Assembly: GCF_003474435.1 (NCBI RefSeq)
Contig: NZ_QRNF01000018.1
Coordinates: 5,415-69,414 of the forward strand
Source: Ruminococcus sp. AF46-10NS
GTDB lineage: Bacteria; Bacillota; Clostridia; Lachnospirales; Lachnospiraceae
Length of the DNA: 64,000 nt
Direction of reading: 5' to 3'
Part shown: positions 27,884 through 37,119 of the stretch, one piece after another
How positions within the stretch are numbered: the stretch's first letter is position 1
How the letters are laid out: each line of letters opens with the position of its first letter
Program-made: the position numbers and the translations under genes
The notes under the pieces: generated by a model
Database searches by the model: none
Told to the model about the DNA's origin: nothing
Seen by the model: only the letters and a program-made list of their open reading frames with translations

Positions 27884-28804
27884 TTATTTACCCAGCAGTT
27901 CTCTTTCAATCCGCTCTCTTGCTTCCGGTGCCTGTTTATCCATCTTCTCAGGGAATCCAAACATGGAAACGCAGGCAATATTATCGCCGCCGGCTTTCGG
28001 CGCATCTGGTTTCAACTGCTTGTTGGCGAAATCCATTTTTCTCAATGTCTCAAAAATTCCATCAAAATCCACATCTCCTTCACCCATAGCCAAATGCTGA
28101 TGTACAGTCACATCTGCTTTTCCACGTCCATTAAGCCACGGTGGATTCAGAATATATCTGCAGTCCATAGTCTGGTTAAAAGTATCTGCAAAGAGCACAT
28201 GTGTCAGCTCATCGCCTGCATATTTCAGCATGGAACGCACATCACCTTTTCCTTCATCATAGAAGAATCCATGCGGAGAAGAATATACGTATCCAAGGTT
28301 CGGAGAACGGAACGATTTCACCATATCACAGGTCTCATTATTCAGCTCGCAAAAATCATACGGATGGGACTGGATTTCCACGCGGATGCCCTCACGCTCA
28401 ATCAGCGGAAGCAGCTCTTCCATGGATTTAAACCACATACCATTGCAGATCTCCTGCTGGTTCGGATCACCGGAAAGCTCTGTATTGATAACTTTTACGC
28501 CCATATCTCCTGCGATCTGTATCATACGCTTCCAGTTTGCAACCGCAAACTGCCTCTGTTCCTCTGTCGGACCGGACCAACGGTATACTACGATAAAAGA
28601 AGAAATCTCTACACCGGTTTCCCTCAAAGCCTGTCTGTATTCCTCCTCACACTCTTTCGAAAACAGCGGATGCTTATAGAATGGATTGATTCTCGGATGA
28701 GGAGACTGTTCAATATATTTGTACCCCCAATCTGCAACCTGATGAACCATACGGTTGATATCCATCTGCTTTGCAAGAACATCTACGTCAAATGCGATCT
28801 TCAT
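27884..28804 (-). CDS. Sugar-phosphate isomerase/epimerase, IolE/IolH-like TIM barrel
   Basis: A 306-residue AP-endonuclease-2-type TIM barrel (MKIAFDVDVLAKQMDINRM; metal-type residues in NTELSGDPNQ, EIQSHPYDF and HVLFADTFNQ). Members of this family isomerise or dehydrate inositol-derived and other keto-sugars. It is the last gene of a four-gene operon and its ATG overlaps the stop of the transporter gene upstream. The substrate is unknown; inositol-like catabolism is inferred from the neighbours. Confidence 0.8.
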   Translation of the reverse strand: MKIAFDVDVLAKQMDINRMVHQVADWGYKYIEQSPHPRINPFYKHPLFSKECEEEYRQALRETGVEISSFIVVYRWSGPTEEQRQFAVANWKRMIQIAGDMGVKVINTELSGDPNQQEICNGMWFKSMEELLPLIEREGIRVEIQSHPYDFCELNNETCDMVKSFRSPNLGYVYSSPHGFFYDEGKGDVRSMLKYAGDELTHVLFADTFNQTMDCRYILNPPWLNGRGKADVTVHQHLAMGEGDVDFDGIFETLRKMDFANKQLKPDAPKAGGDNIACVSMFGFPEKMDKQAPEARERIERELLGK

Positions 28805-30909
28805 GATATATTCCCTCCTTTTTCCTCTTCTTTATTCCGGATATAATCCAGGATCAGACCTGCAGCTCCGGCCGCTCCTGTTTTGGATACATTGATCACC
28901 ATATCATAATAATGGGGATCGTCTCTGCGGATTCCGGTAAACTTCTCATAGTATTCATTTCGGATCTGATCACGTTTTTTCAGCTCTCCAAGAGACTGAC
29001 CTTTATAATATTCCTGTCCCTCTTTTTCCCGGTAATCATCATCTGCAGAAACGAAAAAGCTGTATGTATGCGGCTCTCCACGAAGCACATAGTTGGCACA
29101 TCTTCCCAGGAATACACCTGGCCTTCTCTCAGAAAGCTCACGGATGATCCGACTCTGCACTTCAAACATCTGAACACCTGTATAATCTGCTGCCGCACCT
29201 GCCGATGAATGTCCATACGGGGAAAACGTAAGCTCAGAATCCTCATAATTGTAAGAATCCAGATACTGCTTTACGCTTTCCAGATCTGCTTTCTCCATAC
29301 CGAACTTTTCTGCCATAAGACAAATGATCTGGCGGTCATAAACCTTGCAGTCCAGTGCTTTTGCAACATCCTCGGCAATCTTTCTTCCACTGCTGCCATA
29401 CAGTCTTCCAATTGCCACGTTGATCCGGTTTCCGGAAGCTTCCGGTAATGGCATGGACTGGATCTCGCCCTGTACAGATGCAGTTTTTTCTCCAGCTTCT
29501 CTCTGGATCAGCTCTCTCATCATCCTGTCATAAACTTTATCCAACTGATAGCAGGCTGCGATCCCAAACATCACCACCCAGATTGCTATCGGAACATACA
29601 GATAAAATCCCTTGATCACACGGATGGCTTCAGCCGACTGCTCCGCTGCTGTTGCCTTTGTTCCATCAAAATATGCTGCAGAAAGAATTCCTCCCATAAT
29701 AGCAGAAGTCAGTCCTGAACCTGCTTTCTGGCCCATGCTCATAGATGAAAACATCAGACCCTCCACACGCTTGCCTGTTTTCCACTGGCCATACTCAATG
29801 GCATCACTTGGAAGAGAATACTGCACGCCATAAAACGGTGCGATTCCGATTCCTCTCATAATACAGGTTACAACGCCAAGAGAAACGCTGGTAATATTCA
29901 TCAGAAACAGAAGCTGTCCTGCAACCCCCAGGATACAGCCAGCACAGATGAGATTTCTTTTTCCATAGCGCGGAAGCACCTTCGGCAGAAGGGCAATTCC
30001 TGCCACAGTTGCCAGTTTCTCCGCTGCGGAAAGAGGCATGACGAGGTCTACATTTCCAAGTACATACTGACAATAATAGGTAAGATCCGTTCCGATAATG
30101 ATCTGATATGCGGTATAAAAGATCATCAGCCCCAGAGCAATGAGAAAATACCGGTTAGTAACAGTTGCTTTAAATGCTTCCGCAAAAGGAATATCTTCCT
30201 TTTCCTGTTTTGCTGCTGAAACACGCTCTGTACAGACCATGTAAGTATTCACAAGTACACCGACAGAAATGATCGCATAGCCAGCAGTTACCAGGATCCA
30301 GGCCATCTGCTGATTGCCTGTAATATTTGCCACGATATTGATCAGCGGCAGCGTAAACGCAGTAATGATCATACTTGCCGTAATAGACAATACCATGCGA
30401 ATATTGCAGATCACATCACGCTCACGGCGGTCACGGCTCATCAGAGATCCCAGTGCATGGAATGGCTGGCTGATAGCAGTGTATACAACCGTATTCATGA
30501 TATTATAGGTAACAAAAGCATAGATGATCTTTCCCATATTTCCTATCGGCGGCATGGTGAACAGAAGCACCGCTGCCAGCGCATAGGGAACCGCAAGTCT
30601 TAAGATCCAGATCCTGGCTTTTCCATACCTGGAATGAGTCCGGTCGATAATAGTTCCCATCAGCACATCTGAAAATCCGTCAAAAACACGGGACAAAAGC
30701 ATGATCATTCCTACTGCACCTGCTGATATTCCAACAACATTGGTATAAAAATAGATCAGCAGTGTTGTAGTCATGGTATACATCAAGGTCAGTGCCGGAT
30801 CGCCAAAGCAATATGCCAGTTTTTCCGACAACGGAACCTTGATGAATTCATTCAAGTCTTTCCCCTTCTGCTTATAATTCAACAATTCAGGGATTCCCTT
30901 ACCAGCCAT
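28801..30909 (-). CDS. GPH-family sugar transporter fused to a cytidylate-kinase-like domain
   Basis: A 702-residue protein. Residues about 25-465 are a GPH:cation symporter with 12 membrane segments (LSRVFDGFSDVLMGTIIDRT, YSLPSDAIEYGQWKTGKRVE). After a linker, residues about 496-695 are a complete cytidylate-kinase-like domain: phosphate loop AIGRLYGSSGRKIAEDVA, then GVFLGRCANYVLRG and RNEYYEKFTGIRRDDP. The frame is continuous and no start site lies at the junction. GPH carriers usually end near 460 residues, sometimes with an EIIA domain; this tail is unusual. The transported sugar is probably the inositol-like substrate of the operon. Confidence 0.85.
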   Translation of the reverse strand: MAGKGIPELLNYKQKGKDLNEFIKVPLSEKLAYCFGDPALTLMYTMTTTLLIYFYTNVVGISAGAVGMIMLLSRVFDGFSDVLMGTIIDRTHSRYGKARIWILRLAVPYALAAVLLFTMPPIGNMGKIIYAFVTYNIMNTVVYTAISQPFHALGSLMSRDRRERDVICNIRMVLSITASMIITAFTLPLINIVANITGNQQMAWILVTAGYAIISVGVLVNTYMVCTERVSAAKQEKEDIPFAEAFKATVTNRYFLIALGLMIFYTAYQIIIGTDLTYYCQYVLGNVDLVMPLSAAEKLATVAGIALLPKVLPRYGKRNLICAGCILGVAGQLLFLMNITSVSLGVVTCIMRGIGIAPFYGVQYSLPSDAIEYGQWKTGKRVEGLMFSSMSMGQKAGSGLTSAIMGGILSAAYFDGTKATAAEQSAEAIRVIKGFYLYVPIAIWVVMFGIAACYQLDKVYDRMMRELIQREAGEKTASVQGEIQSMPLPEASGNRINVAIGRLYGSSGRKIAEDVAKALDCKVYDRQIICLMAEKFGMEKADLESVKQYLDSYNYEDSELTFSPYGHSSAGAAADYTGVQMFEVQSRIIRELSERRPGVFLGRCANYVLRGEPHTYSFFVSADDDYREKEGQEYYKGQSLGELKKRDQIRNEYYEKFTGIRRDDPHYYDMVINVSKTGAAGAAGLILDYIRNKEEEKGGNIS

Positions 30910-30954
30910 AGTATCTACCTCCTATCGGTTTAAGGTCGGACCTTTCTGAATGAA

Positions 30955-31788
30955 TTATCCGAAATATTTCTGCACAAAGTCTCTGGTAACTTCCGCAGCC
31001 TTTTTCACGTTGTCCTCATGGCTCATTGCATAGTATTCCGGACGGAACTCTTCGATAGTGCATACACCGTCAAAGCCAATCTCCTTCAGTGCTGCTGCGA
31101 TTCCCGCATGATCCACAACACCTTCACCCGGCCACAGTCTCTTATCGTCTCCACAGGAGCCAAGAGGAAGATCCTCACAGTCATTTAAATGGTATGCAAA
31201 AATCTTCCTGCCATCTGCTGCTTTTAAATCTTCCAGGCGTGAACACATCTCATGGAAATGGAAAGTGTCCACAGTAATGCCTACATTATCTCTGTCCACT
31301 GCTTTTACTACATCATAAGCTGTCCCAAACTGGTTGATGGAGCAGTTCGGTGCACCACAGAACTCCAGAGAGATCTTCATCTCAGAGCCCACTTTGTCAG
31401 AAAGATAACGAAGACGTGCAACTGCTTCTTCTTTAATCTCACTTACAGATTTATCTTTTACATCAAAACTTGGAACTGTGATCAGCATTTTCATTCCGAT
31501 AGCTTCGGAAACCTTCAGAATAAAATTAACTTCGTCGTCAATCTCTTTTTCCCCTGCCTCATCTCTCTGGTTAAAGAAGATCAGAGTGTTATATGCCCAT
31601 GGTTTCAGATGATGGTTCTTAAACCAGTCTGCCATTTCCTCTAGTGTATGCTCTTTAAGATAATCCTTTACACAATCAAAGCGGATCTCAATATAATCAA
31701 AGCCATATTTCTCACACATCTCCAGGTCTGCCATAAGAGACTGTCCTTTACATTCCAGTGCAGTTGCTTCATTAAATCCTAATTTCAT
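30955..31788 (-). CDS. Sugar-phosphate isomerase/epimerase, IolI-like TIM barrel
   Basis: A 277-residue TIM barrel (MKLGFNEATALECKGQSLMA; metal ligands likely in SLEFCGAPNC, TVDTFHFHEM and CTIEEFRPEY). It resembles 2-keto-myo-inositol isomerase, which acts after IolG. GGAGGG about 8 nt before ATG 31788 sets the start; the upstream extension of the frame has no ribosome site. Second gene of the operon. Confidence 0.82.
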   Translation of the reverse strand: MKLGFNEATALECKGQSLMADLEMCEKYGFDYIEIRFDCVKDYLKEHTLEEMADWFKNHHLKPWAYNTLIFFNQRDEAGEKEIDDEVNFILKVSEAIGMKMLITVPSFDVKDKSVSEIKEEAVARLRYLSDKVGSEMKISLEFCGAPNCSINQFGTAYDVVKAVDRDNVGITVDTFHFHEMCSRLEDLKAADGRKIFAYHLNDCEDLPLGSCGDDKRLWPGEGVVDHAGIAAALKEIGFDGVCTIEEFRPEYYAMSHEDNVKKAAEVTRDFVQKYFG

Positions 31789-31989
31789 CTTCAATACCCT
31801 CCATATATTTTTACTTTTCAGTCGATTATTCTGATCGATCTCACCGGAGGATTTCCGCTGCAGCTTCTGTAAAACCGTAGCGGAATCGGACTCTGCCGGT
31901 GACTGCCGCCGCAGGCACATTGGGAAAGCCTGCGACAATAAGCTGGTATGATAACTCACACTTGATGAGGTGGAGTTCGTAATATATAT

Positions 31990-32994
31990 TTATTTATAAA
32001 ATTCCGGCTTCTCAACTGCTGTGACGATCTTCTCGATCTGACCGGTTTCCTGTGCTTTTACAAGAGCATCTGCAGTGATCGCTGCCAGGTATCCATCCCA
32101 TGCATTCGGTCCTGTGATTACTCCTGCCTCTGCGTTGTCAACCCAGTCCTGAACTTCTTTATCATAAGCGTCTTTAAATCTTACGAAGCAGTCTGTGTCA
32201 ATGGCACTGGATACTGCTGCATTTTTACGGATAGACGGATAAGCCGGCTGTGCCATTTTCAGCGCGCCATCCTCACATACAACTTCACAGTTGATGTCAT
32301 ATCCGAACTTGCAGTTTACAAATACTTCCACATCAATGCAAACGCCTTTTTTTGTACGGAGCATCATGATCTGCGGATCTTTCAGTTCGGAGTGAGAATA
32401 TTTTGTCACTCTTGGCATTACTACCTGTGCGGATTCATACTCGTCATCTACAAGCCAGTGAAGAACATCGATCTCATGTATTGCGGTATCGTGCACAGCC
32501 ATCGGTGTATTATAATTGGTTCCTACCTCCGGATTTCTGTGTGTACAGTGAAGGATCAGCGGCTCGCCGTATTCACCGGTTGCAAGTGCCTCCTTGATCT
32601 GCTGATATCCCTTATCATAACGTCTCATAAATCCGAGCTGGATAAGGTGTTTGCCGGCTGCCTCCTCTGCCTTTACCACTTTCAGACAGTCCTCAGCAGT
32701 TGTACATAATGGTTTCTCACAGAAAATTCTCTTGCCGGCCTCGATTGCCTGAAGAAGGGAATCTACATGTGCAAAGCCCGGAGATACGATAAATACTGCA
32801 TCTACGCTCTCTGCATTAATGAGTTCCTTACTGTCTGCATAAACTTTTGCTCCGCAGATCTGGGCTGCTTTCCTTGCACTTTCCTCAAATACATCTGAAA
32901 CAGCTACCACTTCCGCTCCCTGGATTTTCTCTGTCAGTCTTCTGATATGATCTCTTCCCATTCCGCCGCATCCGATAACTCCAACTCTTAACAT
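31990..32994 (-). CDS. Gfo/Idh/MocA oxidoreductase, inositol 2-dehydrogenase-like
   Basis: NAD(P)-dependent sugar dehydrogenase of 334 residues. N-terminal Rossmann fold (VGVIGCGGMGRDHIRRL), the family catalytic EKP motif (IFCEKPLCTT), and the His-containing active-site helix (HDTAIHEIDVLHWL) are all present. Closest in kind to IolG, oxidising myo- or scyllo-inositol at C2. First gene of the operon, after a promoter overlapped by a candidate operator. There is a 200-nt gap to the next gene. Confidence 0.85.
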   Translation of the reverse strand: MLRVGVIGCGGMGRDHIRRLTEKIQGAEVVAVSDVFEESARKAAQICGAKVYADSKELINAESVDAVFIVSPGFAHVDSLLQAIEAGKRIFCEKPLCTTAEDCLKVVKAEEAAGKHLIQLGFMRRYDKGYQQIKEALATGEYGEPLILHCTHRNPEVGTNYNTPMAVHDTAIHEIDVLHWLVDDEYESAQVVMPRVTKYSHSELKDPQIMMLRTKKGVCIDVEVFVNCKFGYDINCEVVCEDGALKMAQPAYPSIRKNAAVSSAIDTDCFVRFKDAYDKEVQDWVDNAEAGVITGPNAWDGYLAAITADALVKAQETGQIEKIVTAVEKPEFYK

Positions 32995-33056
32995 TTTAAA
33001 TTCCTCCGTTCATTTTATTATTTTGTTTGTTTTTCTGTTCTGTTCTTGATGATGCT

Positions 33057-33085
33057 ATATTATCATTTTGTGCACGTGAACGCAA
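33057..33085 (-). promoter_or_regulatory. Promoter and candidate operator of the inositol-like operon
   Basis: Minus strand TTGCGT (33080-33085), 17 nt, TAATAT (33057-33062). The plus-strand motif GTGCACGTGAACGCA (33070-33084) covers the -35 box and spacer. A close copy lies 188 bp away at 33258. This placement would suit a repressor, possibly LacI-type. Confidence 0.65.
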
Positions 33086-33257
33086 TATCCTTTTTGTACA
33101 AATTTTCTGATTCAATTTTATGCGTTTTCACAATTCGTTACTTGATTTACAATTTTCTGTTGATTTTTCAAGAGTTTTTAGATGTTTTTTAATTATACAG
33201 CTAACGGCAAGTGCTATCTTCCCTGTTCTTTGTGTTAATTATGTAACATTTTGATGT

Positions 33258-33272
33258 GTGCACCAGAACGCA
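33258..33272. promoter_or_regulatory. Second copy of the candidate operator
   Basis: GTGCACCAGAACGCA matches GTGCACGTGAACGCA in 13 of 15 positions, same orientation. It lies 48 bp upstream of the metY -35 box, within a 430-bp stretch that has no gene and otherwise holds only AT-rich sequence. Confidence 0.5.
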
Positions 33273-33319
33273 CTTCTTTCTTTTCCCTTATACCCTACTA
33301 TAGTTTACGGAGAATATTG

Positions 33320-33348
33320 TTGTGTTTTCACACATAAAGAGTTATAAT
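33320..33348 (+). promoter_or_regulatory. Promoter of metY
   Basis: TTGTGT (33320-33325), 17 nt, TATAAT (33343-33348). No SAM riboswitch is recognisable in the 80-nt leader. Confidence 0.7.
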
Positions 33349-33427
33349 CGTAGATAGATTTATAAAAAATGAACAAGAGCATTTCATTTTCTACGGAAAT
33401 AAGATGTTTCAGAAAGGAATTACCCCT

Positions 33428-34711
33428 ATGAGCGATTATAATTTAGAAACCAAATGTATCCATTCCGGCTACACTCCTTCCAAAGGTGAACCGTGTGCAC
33501 TTCCAGTTTACCAGAGCACTACCTATAAGTATGATACAACAGATGAGATGGGACAGTTATTTGACCTGAAAGCAGATGGATATTTCTACACCCGTCTCCA
33601 GAATCCAACCAATGATGCAGTCGCTGCGAAGATTGCTGATCTGGAAGGCGGTGTTGCTGCGATCCTTACTTCTTCCGGACAGGCAGCTAACTTCTATGCA
33701 GTATTTAACATCTGTGAAGCAGGCGACCATGTTGTTGCAGCTTCCACAATTTACGGTGGAACGTTCAATCTTCTTGCTGTTACCTTTAAGAAGCTGGGAA
33801 TTGACTGCACATTCGTTGATACAGATGCCAGCGAGGAAGAGATCGCAGCTGCATTTAAGCCGAATACAAAGGTTCTTTTTGCAGAGACTATTGCCAACCC
33901 TGCTCTTGTTGTTCTTGATATTGAGAAATTTGCACGCGTTGCACATCAGAACGGCGTGCCGCTTATTGTGGACAACACTTTTGCCACACCGGTAAACTGC
34001 CGCCCGTTCGAGTGGGGTGCTGATATCGTTACTCACTCTACCACCAAATATATGGACGGACATGCTGTTCAGGTTGGCGGTGCCATTGTTGACAGCGGAA
34101 ACTTTGACTGGGATGCTTATGGACATAAGTATCATGGTCTGACAGAGCCGGATGAATCCTACCACGGTGTAATATACACCAAACAGTTTGGTAAAAAAGC
34201 CTATATCACCAAGGCTACATCTCAGCTGATGCGTGATCTTGGCTCTATTCCGTCTCCAATGAACTGTTTTCTTCTGAATCTCGGACTGGAGACACTTCCG
34301 CTCCGTATGGAACGCCACTGTTCCAATGCACAGAAGATCGCTGAGTACCTGAATGCCCACAAAAAAGTTTCTCACGTAAACTATGCCGGTCTTCCAGATG
34401 ACAAATATCATGCACTGGCACAGAAATATATGAAAAACGGTCAAACCTGCGGTGTTATCTCCTTTGAGCTGACCGGCGGCCGTGATGCAGCAGTCCGTTT
34501 TATGGACAGCCTGAAGCTTGCCACAATTGCTACCCATGTTGCCGCTTCTATTACCATGGTCCTTCATCCGGCCAGCCATACTCATCGTCAGATGAACGAC
34601 GAACAGCTGGTTGAAGCAGGGGTTTCTCCTGGAATGATCCGTCTTTCCATTGGTATTGAAAATGCGGATGATATTATCAAAGATCTGGATCAGGCACTTG
34701 AGAACGCCTGA
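33428..34711 (+). CDS. metY: O-acetylhomoserine sulfhydrylase family PLP enzyme
   Basis: Makes homocysteine (or related thiols) from O-acetylhomoserine and sulfide, for methionine synthesis. 427 residues from ATG 33428, which has AAAGGA upstream. The Cys/Met-metabolism fold is clear: LETKCIHSGYTPSKGEP, AILTSSGQAANFYAVF, VDNTFATPVNCRP, and PLP lysine in HSTTKYMDGHAVQVGG. C-terminal SPGMIRLSIGIENADDI is typical. Single-gene transcript with its own promoter and terminator. Confidence 0.93.
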   Translation: MSDYNLETKCIHSGYTPSKGEPCALPVYQSTTYKYDTTDEMGQLFDLKADGYFYTRLQNPTNDAVAAKIADLEGGVAAILTSSGQAANFYAVFNICEAGDHVVAASTIYGGTFNLLAVTFKKLGIDCTFVDTDASEEEIAAAFKPNTKVLFAETIANPALVVLDIEKFARVAHQNGVPLIVDNTFATPVNCRPFEWGADIVTHSTTKYMDGHAVQVGGAIVDSGNFDWDAYGHKYHGLTEPDESYHGVIYTKQFGKKAYITKATSQLMRDLGSIPSPMNCFLLNLGLETLPLRMERHCSNAQKIAEYLNAHKKVSHVNYAGLPDDKYHALAQKYMKNGQTCGVISFELTGGRDAAVRFMDSLKLATIATHVAASITMVLHPASHTHRQMNDEQLVEAGVSPGMIRLSIGIENADDIIKDLDQALENA

Positions 34712-34724
34712 TAAAACATATTCG

Positions 34725-34760
34725 GGGAAGTGTCCGTAATTGCGGATACTTCCCTGTTGT
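34725..34760 (+). terminator. Terminator of metY
   Basis: GGGAAGTGTCCG pairs with CGGATACTTCCC, then TGTTGTTT. Confidence 0.85.
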
Positions 34761-34784
34761 TTCCGATATAGGCTCTGTTTATTT

Positions 34785-35618
34785 TTACTTTGTATTTGCT
34801 TTCATGTGTTCGATCACTTTTTTCCAGGTTGATGCTCCGCAAATACCATCTGCTGAAATTTTCACATTTTTCTGGAATGTTTTTAATGAAGCTTCGGTTT
34901 TCGCACCAAAAGATCCATCAACAGTCACTCCTAACATAGCCTGCAGCATGGATACGGAAGTTCCTTTGCTTCCTTTCCTGATAACAGGGAGCTGTATGCT
35001 GATTTTTTCTGTAAGTACAGACGTTTTTGCTGCTGATCTTATTGTTTTCGGGTTCTTCTGTGTGTCTTTTTTCTGTCCTGTTTCTATTTTTCCCATACTC
35101 TGCCCTGTCTTCATATATGCATCTGTTTTTTTCAAAAATTCCGACCACTTACCTTCATCCATTAATCTTCTGGGGCAATGTTTTCCAGAAGCATCGTAAT
35201 GCCTTTTCAGCCTGTCAGTCTTCCATCCATACTGCTTCAGCAAAAGAGCCGCCAGCTGTTCTGTCTTGTCTACAGCTGTGTAATAATCAGTTTCCGGATT
35301 CACACAGATCTCGATGCTGATAGAATTTCTGTTCGTGATGCCGTATTTTCCTTTTCCGTCACCTACAGCCCAGGCTCCGTCGCTGTGATCCAGAGTCTGA
35401 TATATGGATTTAGAATCTACATAATAATGCACAGTACCGGCCAGATTACCATTTTTCATCGCTGTTGCATGGGCTTTGGCATCTGCCCCCTTACTCCAGT
35501 TATCCGTTTCGTGGATCACAATATATGCCGGCCTATTCTGGCCGATATAACAATTCTTTTTGCTGATCATTTTTATGATATTCATATAATTCTCTTTTTT
35601 CATCTTTCTCTTTATCAT
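34785..35618 (-). CDS. N-acetylmuramoyl-L-alanine amidase with peptidoglycan-binding domain, endolysin-like
   Basis: 277 residues. The amidase_2 domain has the zinc ligands in YIVIHETDNW and RHYDASGKHCPRRL; a linker of about 60 residues rich in Lys, Thr and Ser follows; and a C-terminal PG_binding_1 repeat (VIRKGSKGTSVSMLQAML, FGAKTEASLKTFQK). No signal peptide is seen, as in phage endolysins released by a holin. The start is uncertain: ATGs at 35618, 35603 and 35585 are in frame. It begins 6 nt after the holin gene. Confidence 0.85.
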   Translation of the reverse strand: MIKRKMKKENYMNIIKMISKKNCYIGQNRPAYIVIHETDNWSKGADAKAHATAMKNGNLAGTVHYYVDSKSIYQTLDHSDGAWAVGDGKGKYGITNRNSISIEICVNPETDYYTAVDKTEQLAALLLKQYGWKTDRLKRHYDASGKHCPRRLMDEGKWSEFLKKTDAYMKTGQSMGKIETGQKKDTQKNPKTIRSAAKTSVLTEKISIQLPVIRKGSKGTSVSMLQAMLGVTVDGSFGAKTEASLKTFQKNVKISADGICGASTWKKVIEHMKANTK

Positions 35619-35624
35619 ATGCAG

Positions 35625-35918
35625 TTATTCATCTTTTTCTAACTGTTTGATCAGCTGATTTACATATGTAGAAAGTCCTGCTACCAGGATTCCCTGTGTT
35701 ACAGATGTAAATACCGCCATGGCAATGTCCTGGCCACCAACACAGGAGCAGGTGGCAAATACATAAATCCCACATATAAGAATCCCTGCACTTCCCAGTA
35801 TCAGCGGAATATATTTATCCTTCACAGTCTGGGCTTCCTTCAGTGCGATTCCCATAAAATACAAAGCAACTGCTGTAATCAGCAATTCCGGTTTAATATA
35901 ATTCACAAGTGCTTCCAT
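35625..35918 (-). CDS. Phage-type holin
   Basis: A 97-residue protein with three hydrophobic segments (about 11-27, 36-56 and 66-86) and a charged tail (KQLEKDE). Size, topology and linkage to the endolysin mark it as a holin that forms membrane lesions for enzyme release. No capsid, tail, integrase or packaging gene is near. Confidence 0.75.
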   Translation of the reverse strand: MEALVNYIKPELLITAVALYFMGIALKEAQTVKDKYIPLILGSAGILICGIYVFATCSCVGGQDIAMAVFTSVTQGILVAGLSTYVNQLIKQLEKDE

Positions 35919-36009
35919 AAATAACCTGCCACTGCAGCTTTATTTTATTTTATGAACTTTTCTGAAATTTGTTTCACAAATTCTTCAAAATCGCATCACG
36001 CTTTGCATA

Positions 36010-36046
36010 AAAAAAAGGCTGCAAACCCTAGAGTTTACAGCCTTTC
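36010..36046 (-). terminator. Terminator of the GGGtGRT operon
   Basis: AAAGGCTGTAAAC pairs with GTTTGCAGCCTTT and is followed by a T tract of about eight, minus strand. Confidence 0.9.
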
Positions 36047-36069
36047 CCAATATTTTTCGTTATCTGAAA

Positions 36070-37080
36070 TTAGAACTTACCAGCGTCAGCAGCTTCCTGT
36101 ACGGAAACAGCTACAGCAACTGTCATACCAACCATCGGGTTGTTTCCAGCGCCGATGAGACCCATCATCTCTACGTGAGCTGGTACGGAAGAAGATCCTG
36201 CGAACTGAGCGTCAGAATGCATACGTCCAAGTGTATCAGTCATACCGTAGGAAGCAGGACCTGCTGCCATGTTGTCCGGGTGAAGTGTACGTCCTGTACC
36301 ACCGCCAGAAGCAACTGAGAAGTATTTTTTACCTTTCTCGTTGCACTCTTTTTTGTATGTTCCTGCTACCGGATGCTGGAAACGAGTCGGGTTTGTGGAG
36401 TTTCCTGTGATGGAAACGTCAACGCCCTCTTTCCACATGATAGCAACACCTTCCGGAACACTGTTTGCGCCGTAGCAGTTAACTTTTGCACGAAGTCCCT
36501 CTGAATAGGATTTACGGAATACTTCTTTAACCTCGTTCTTATATGGATCATACTCTGTCTCTACATATGTAAAGCCGTTGATACGGGAGATGATCTGAGC
36601 AGCGTCTTTACCAAGACCGTTCAGGATGACACGAAGAGGTTTTTTACGAACTTTGTTTGCTTTCTCAGCAATACCGATAGCACCCTCAGCTGCTGCGAAA
36701 GACTCATGTCCTGCAAGGAAGCAGAAGCAGTCTGTCTCTTCCTCAAGAAGCATTTTTCCAAGGTTTCCATGTCCAAGACCTACTTTACGTGTGTCTGCAA
36801 CGGATCCCGGAATACAGAATGCCTGAAGTCCCTCTCCGATAGCTGCTGCTGCATCAGCTGCTCTTCTGCAGCCTTTTTTGATTGCGATTGCTGCACCTAC
36901 TGTATAAGCCCAGCAAGCGTTCTCGAAGCAGATCGGCTGAATGCCTTTGATCTGATCGTAAACGTTCAGACCTGCGTCTTTAGTGATTTTCTCAGCTTCT
37001 TCGATAGAAGCGATTCCATAGCTGTTTAAAACAGAATTGATCTTGTCAATTCGTCTCTCATATGATTCAAATAAAGCCAT
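36070..37080 (-). CDS. GGGtGRT protein of unknown function
   Basis: 336 residues. The family is named for its motif, here SVASGGGTGRTLHPDN with GGGTGRT at 259-265. Other glycine-rich stretches are GLGHGNLGKM (101-110) and GLIGAGNNPMVGM (307-319). No transmembrane segment. The family is widespread in anaerobic Firmicutes with an adjacent NifU-like scaffold gene, and its function is not established. It follows the scaffold gene by 39 nt and shares one strong-looking transcript with it. Confidence 0.9.
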   Translation of the reverse strand: MALFESYERRIDKINSVLNSYGIASIEEAEKITKDAGLNVYDQIKGIQPICFENACWAYTVGAAIAIKKGCRRAADAAAAIGEGLQAFCIPGSVADTRKVGLGHGNLGKMLLEEETDCFCFLAGHESFAAAEGAIGIAEKANKVRKKPLRVILNGLGKDAAQIISRINGFTYVETEYDPYKNEVKEVFRKSYSEGLRAKVNCYGANSVPEGVAIMWKEGVDVSITGNSTNPTRFQHPVAGTYKKECNEKGKKYFSVASGGGTGRTLHPDNMAAGPASYGMTDTLGRMHSDAQFAGSSSVPAHVEMMGLIGAGNNPMVGMTVAVAVSVQEAADAGKF

Positions 37081-37119
37081 TTCCTGTAACCTCCTGATTT
37101 TTTTACCTTACGAATGTAA

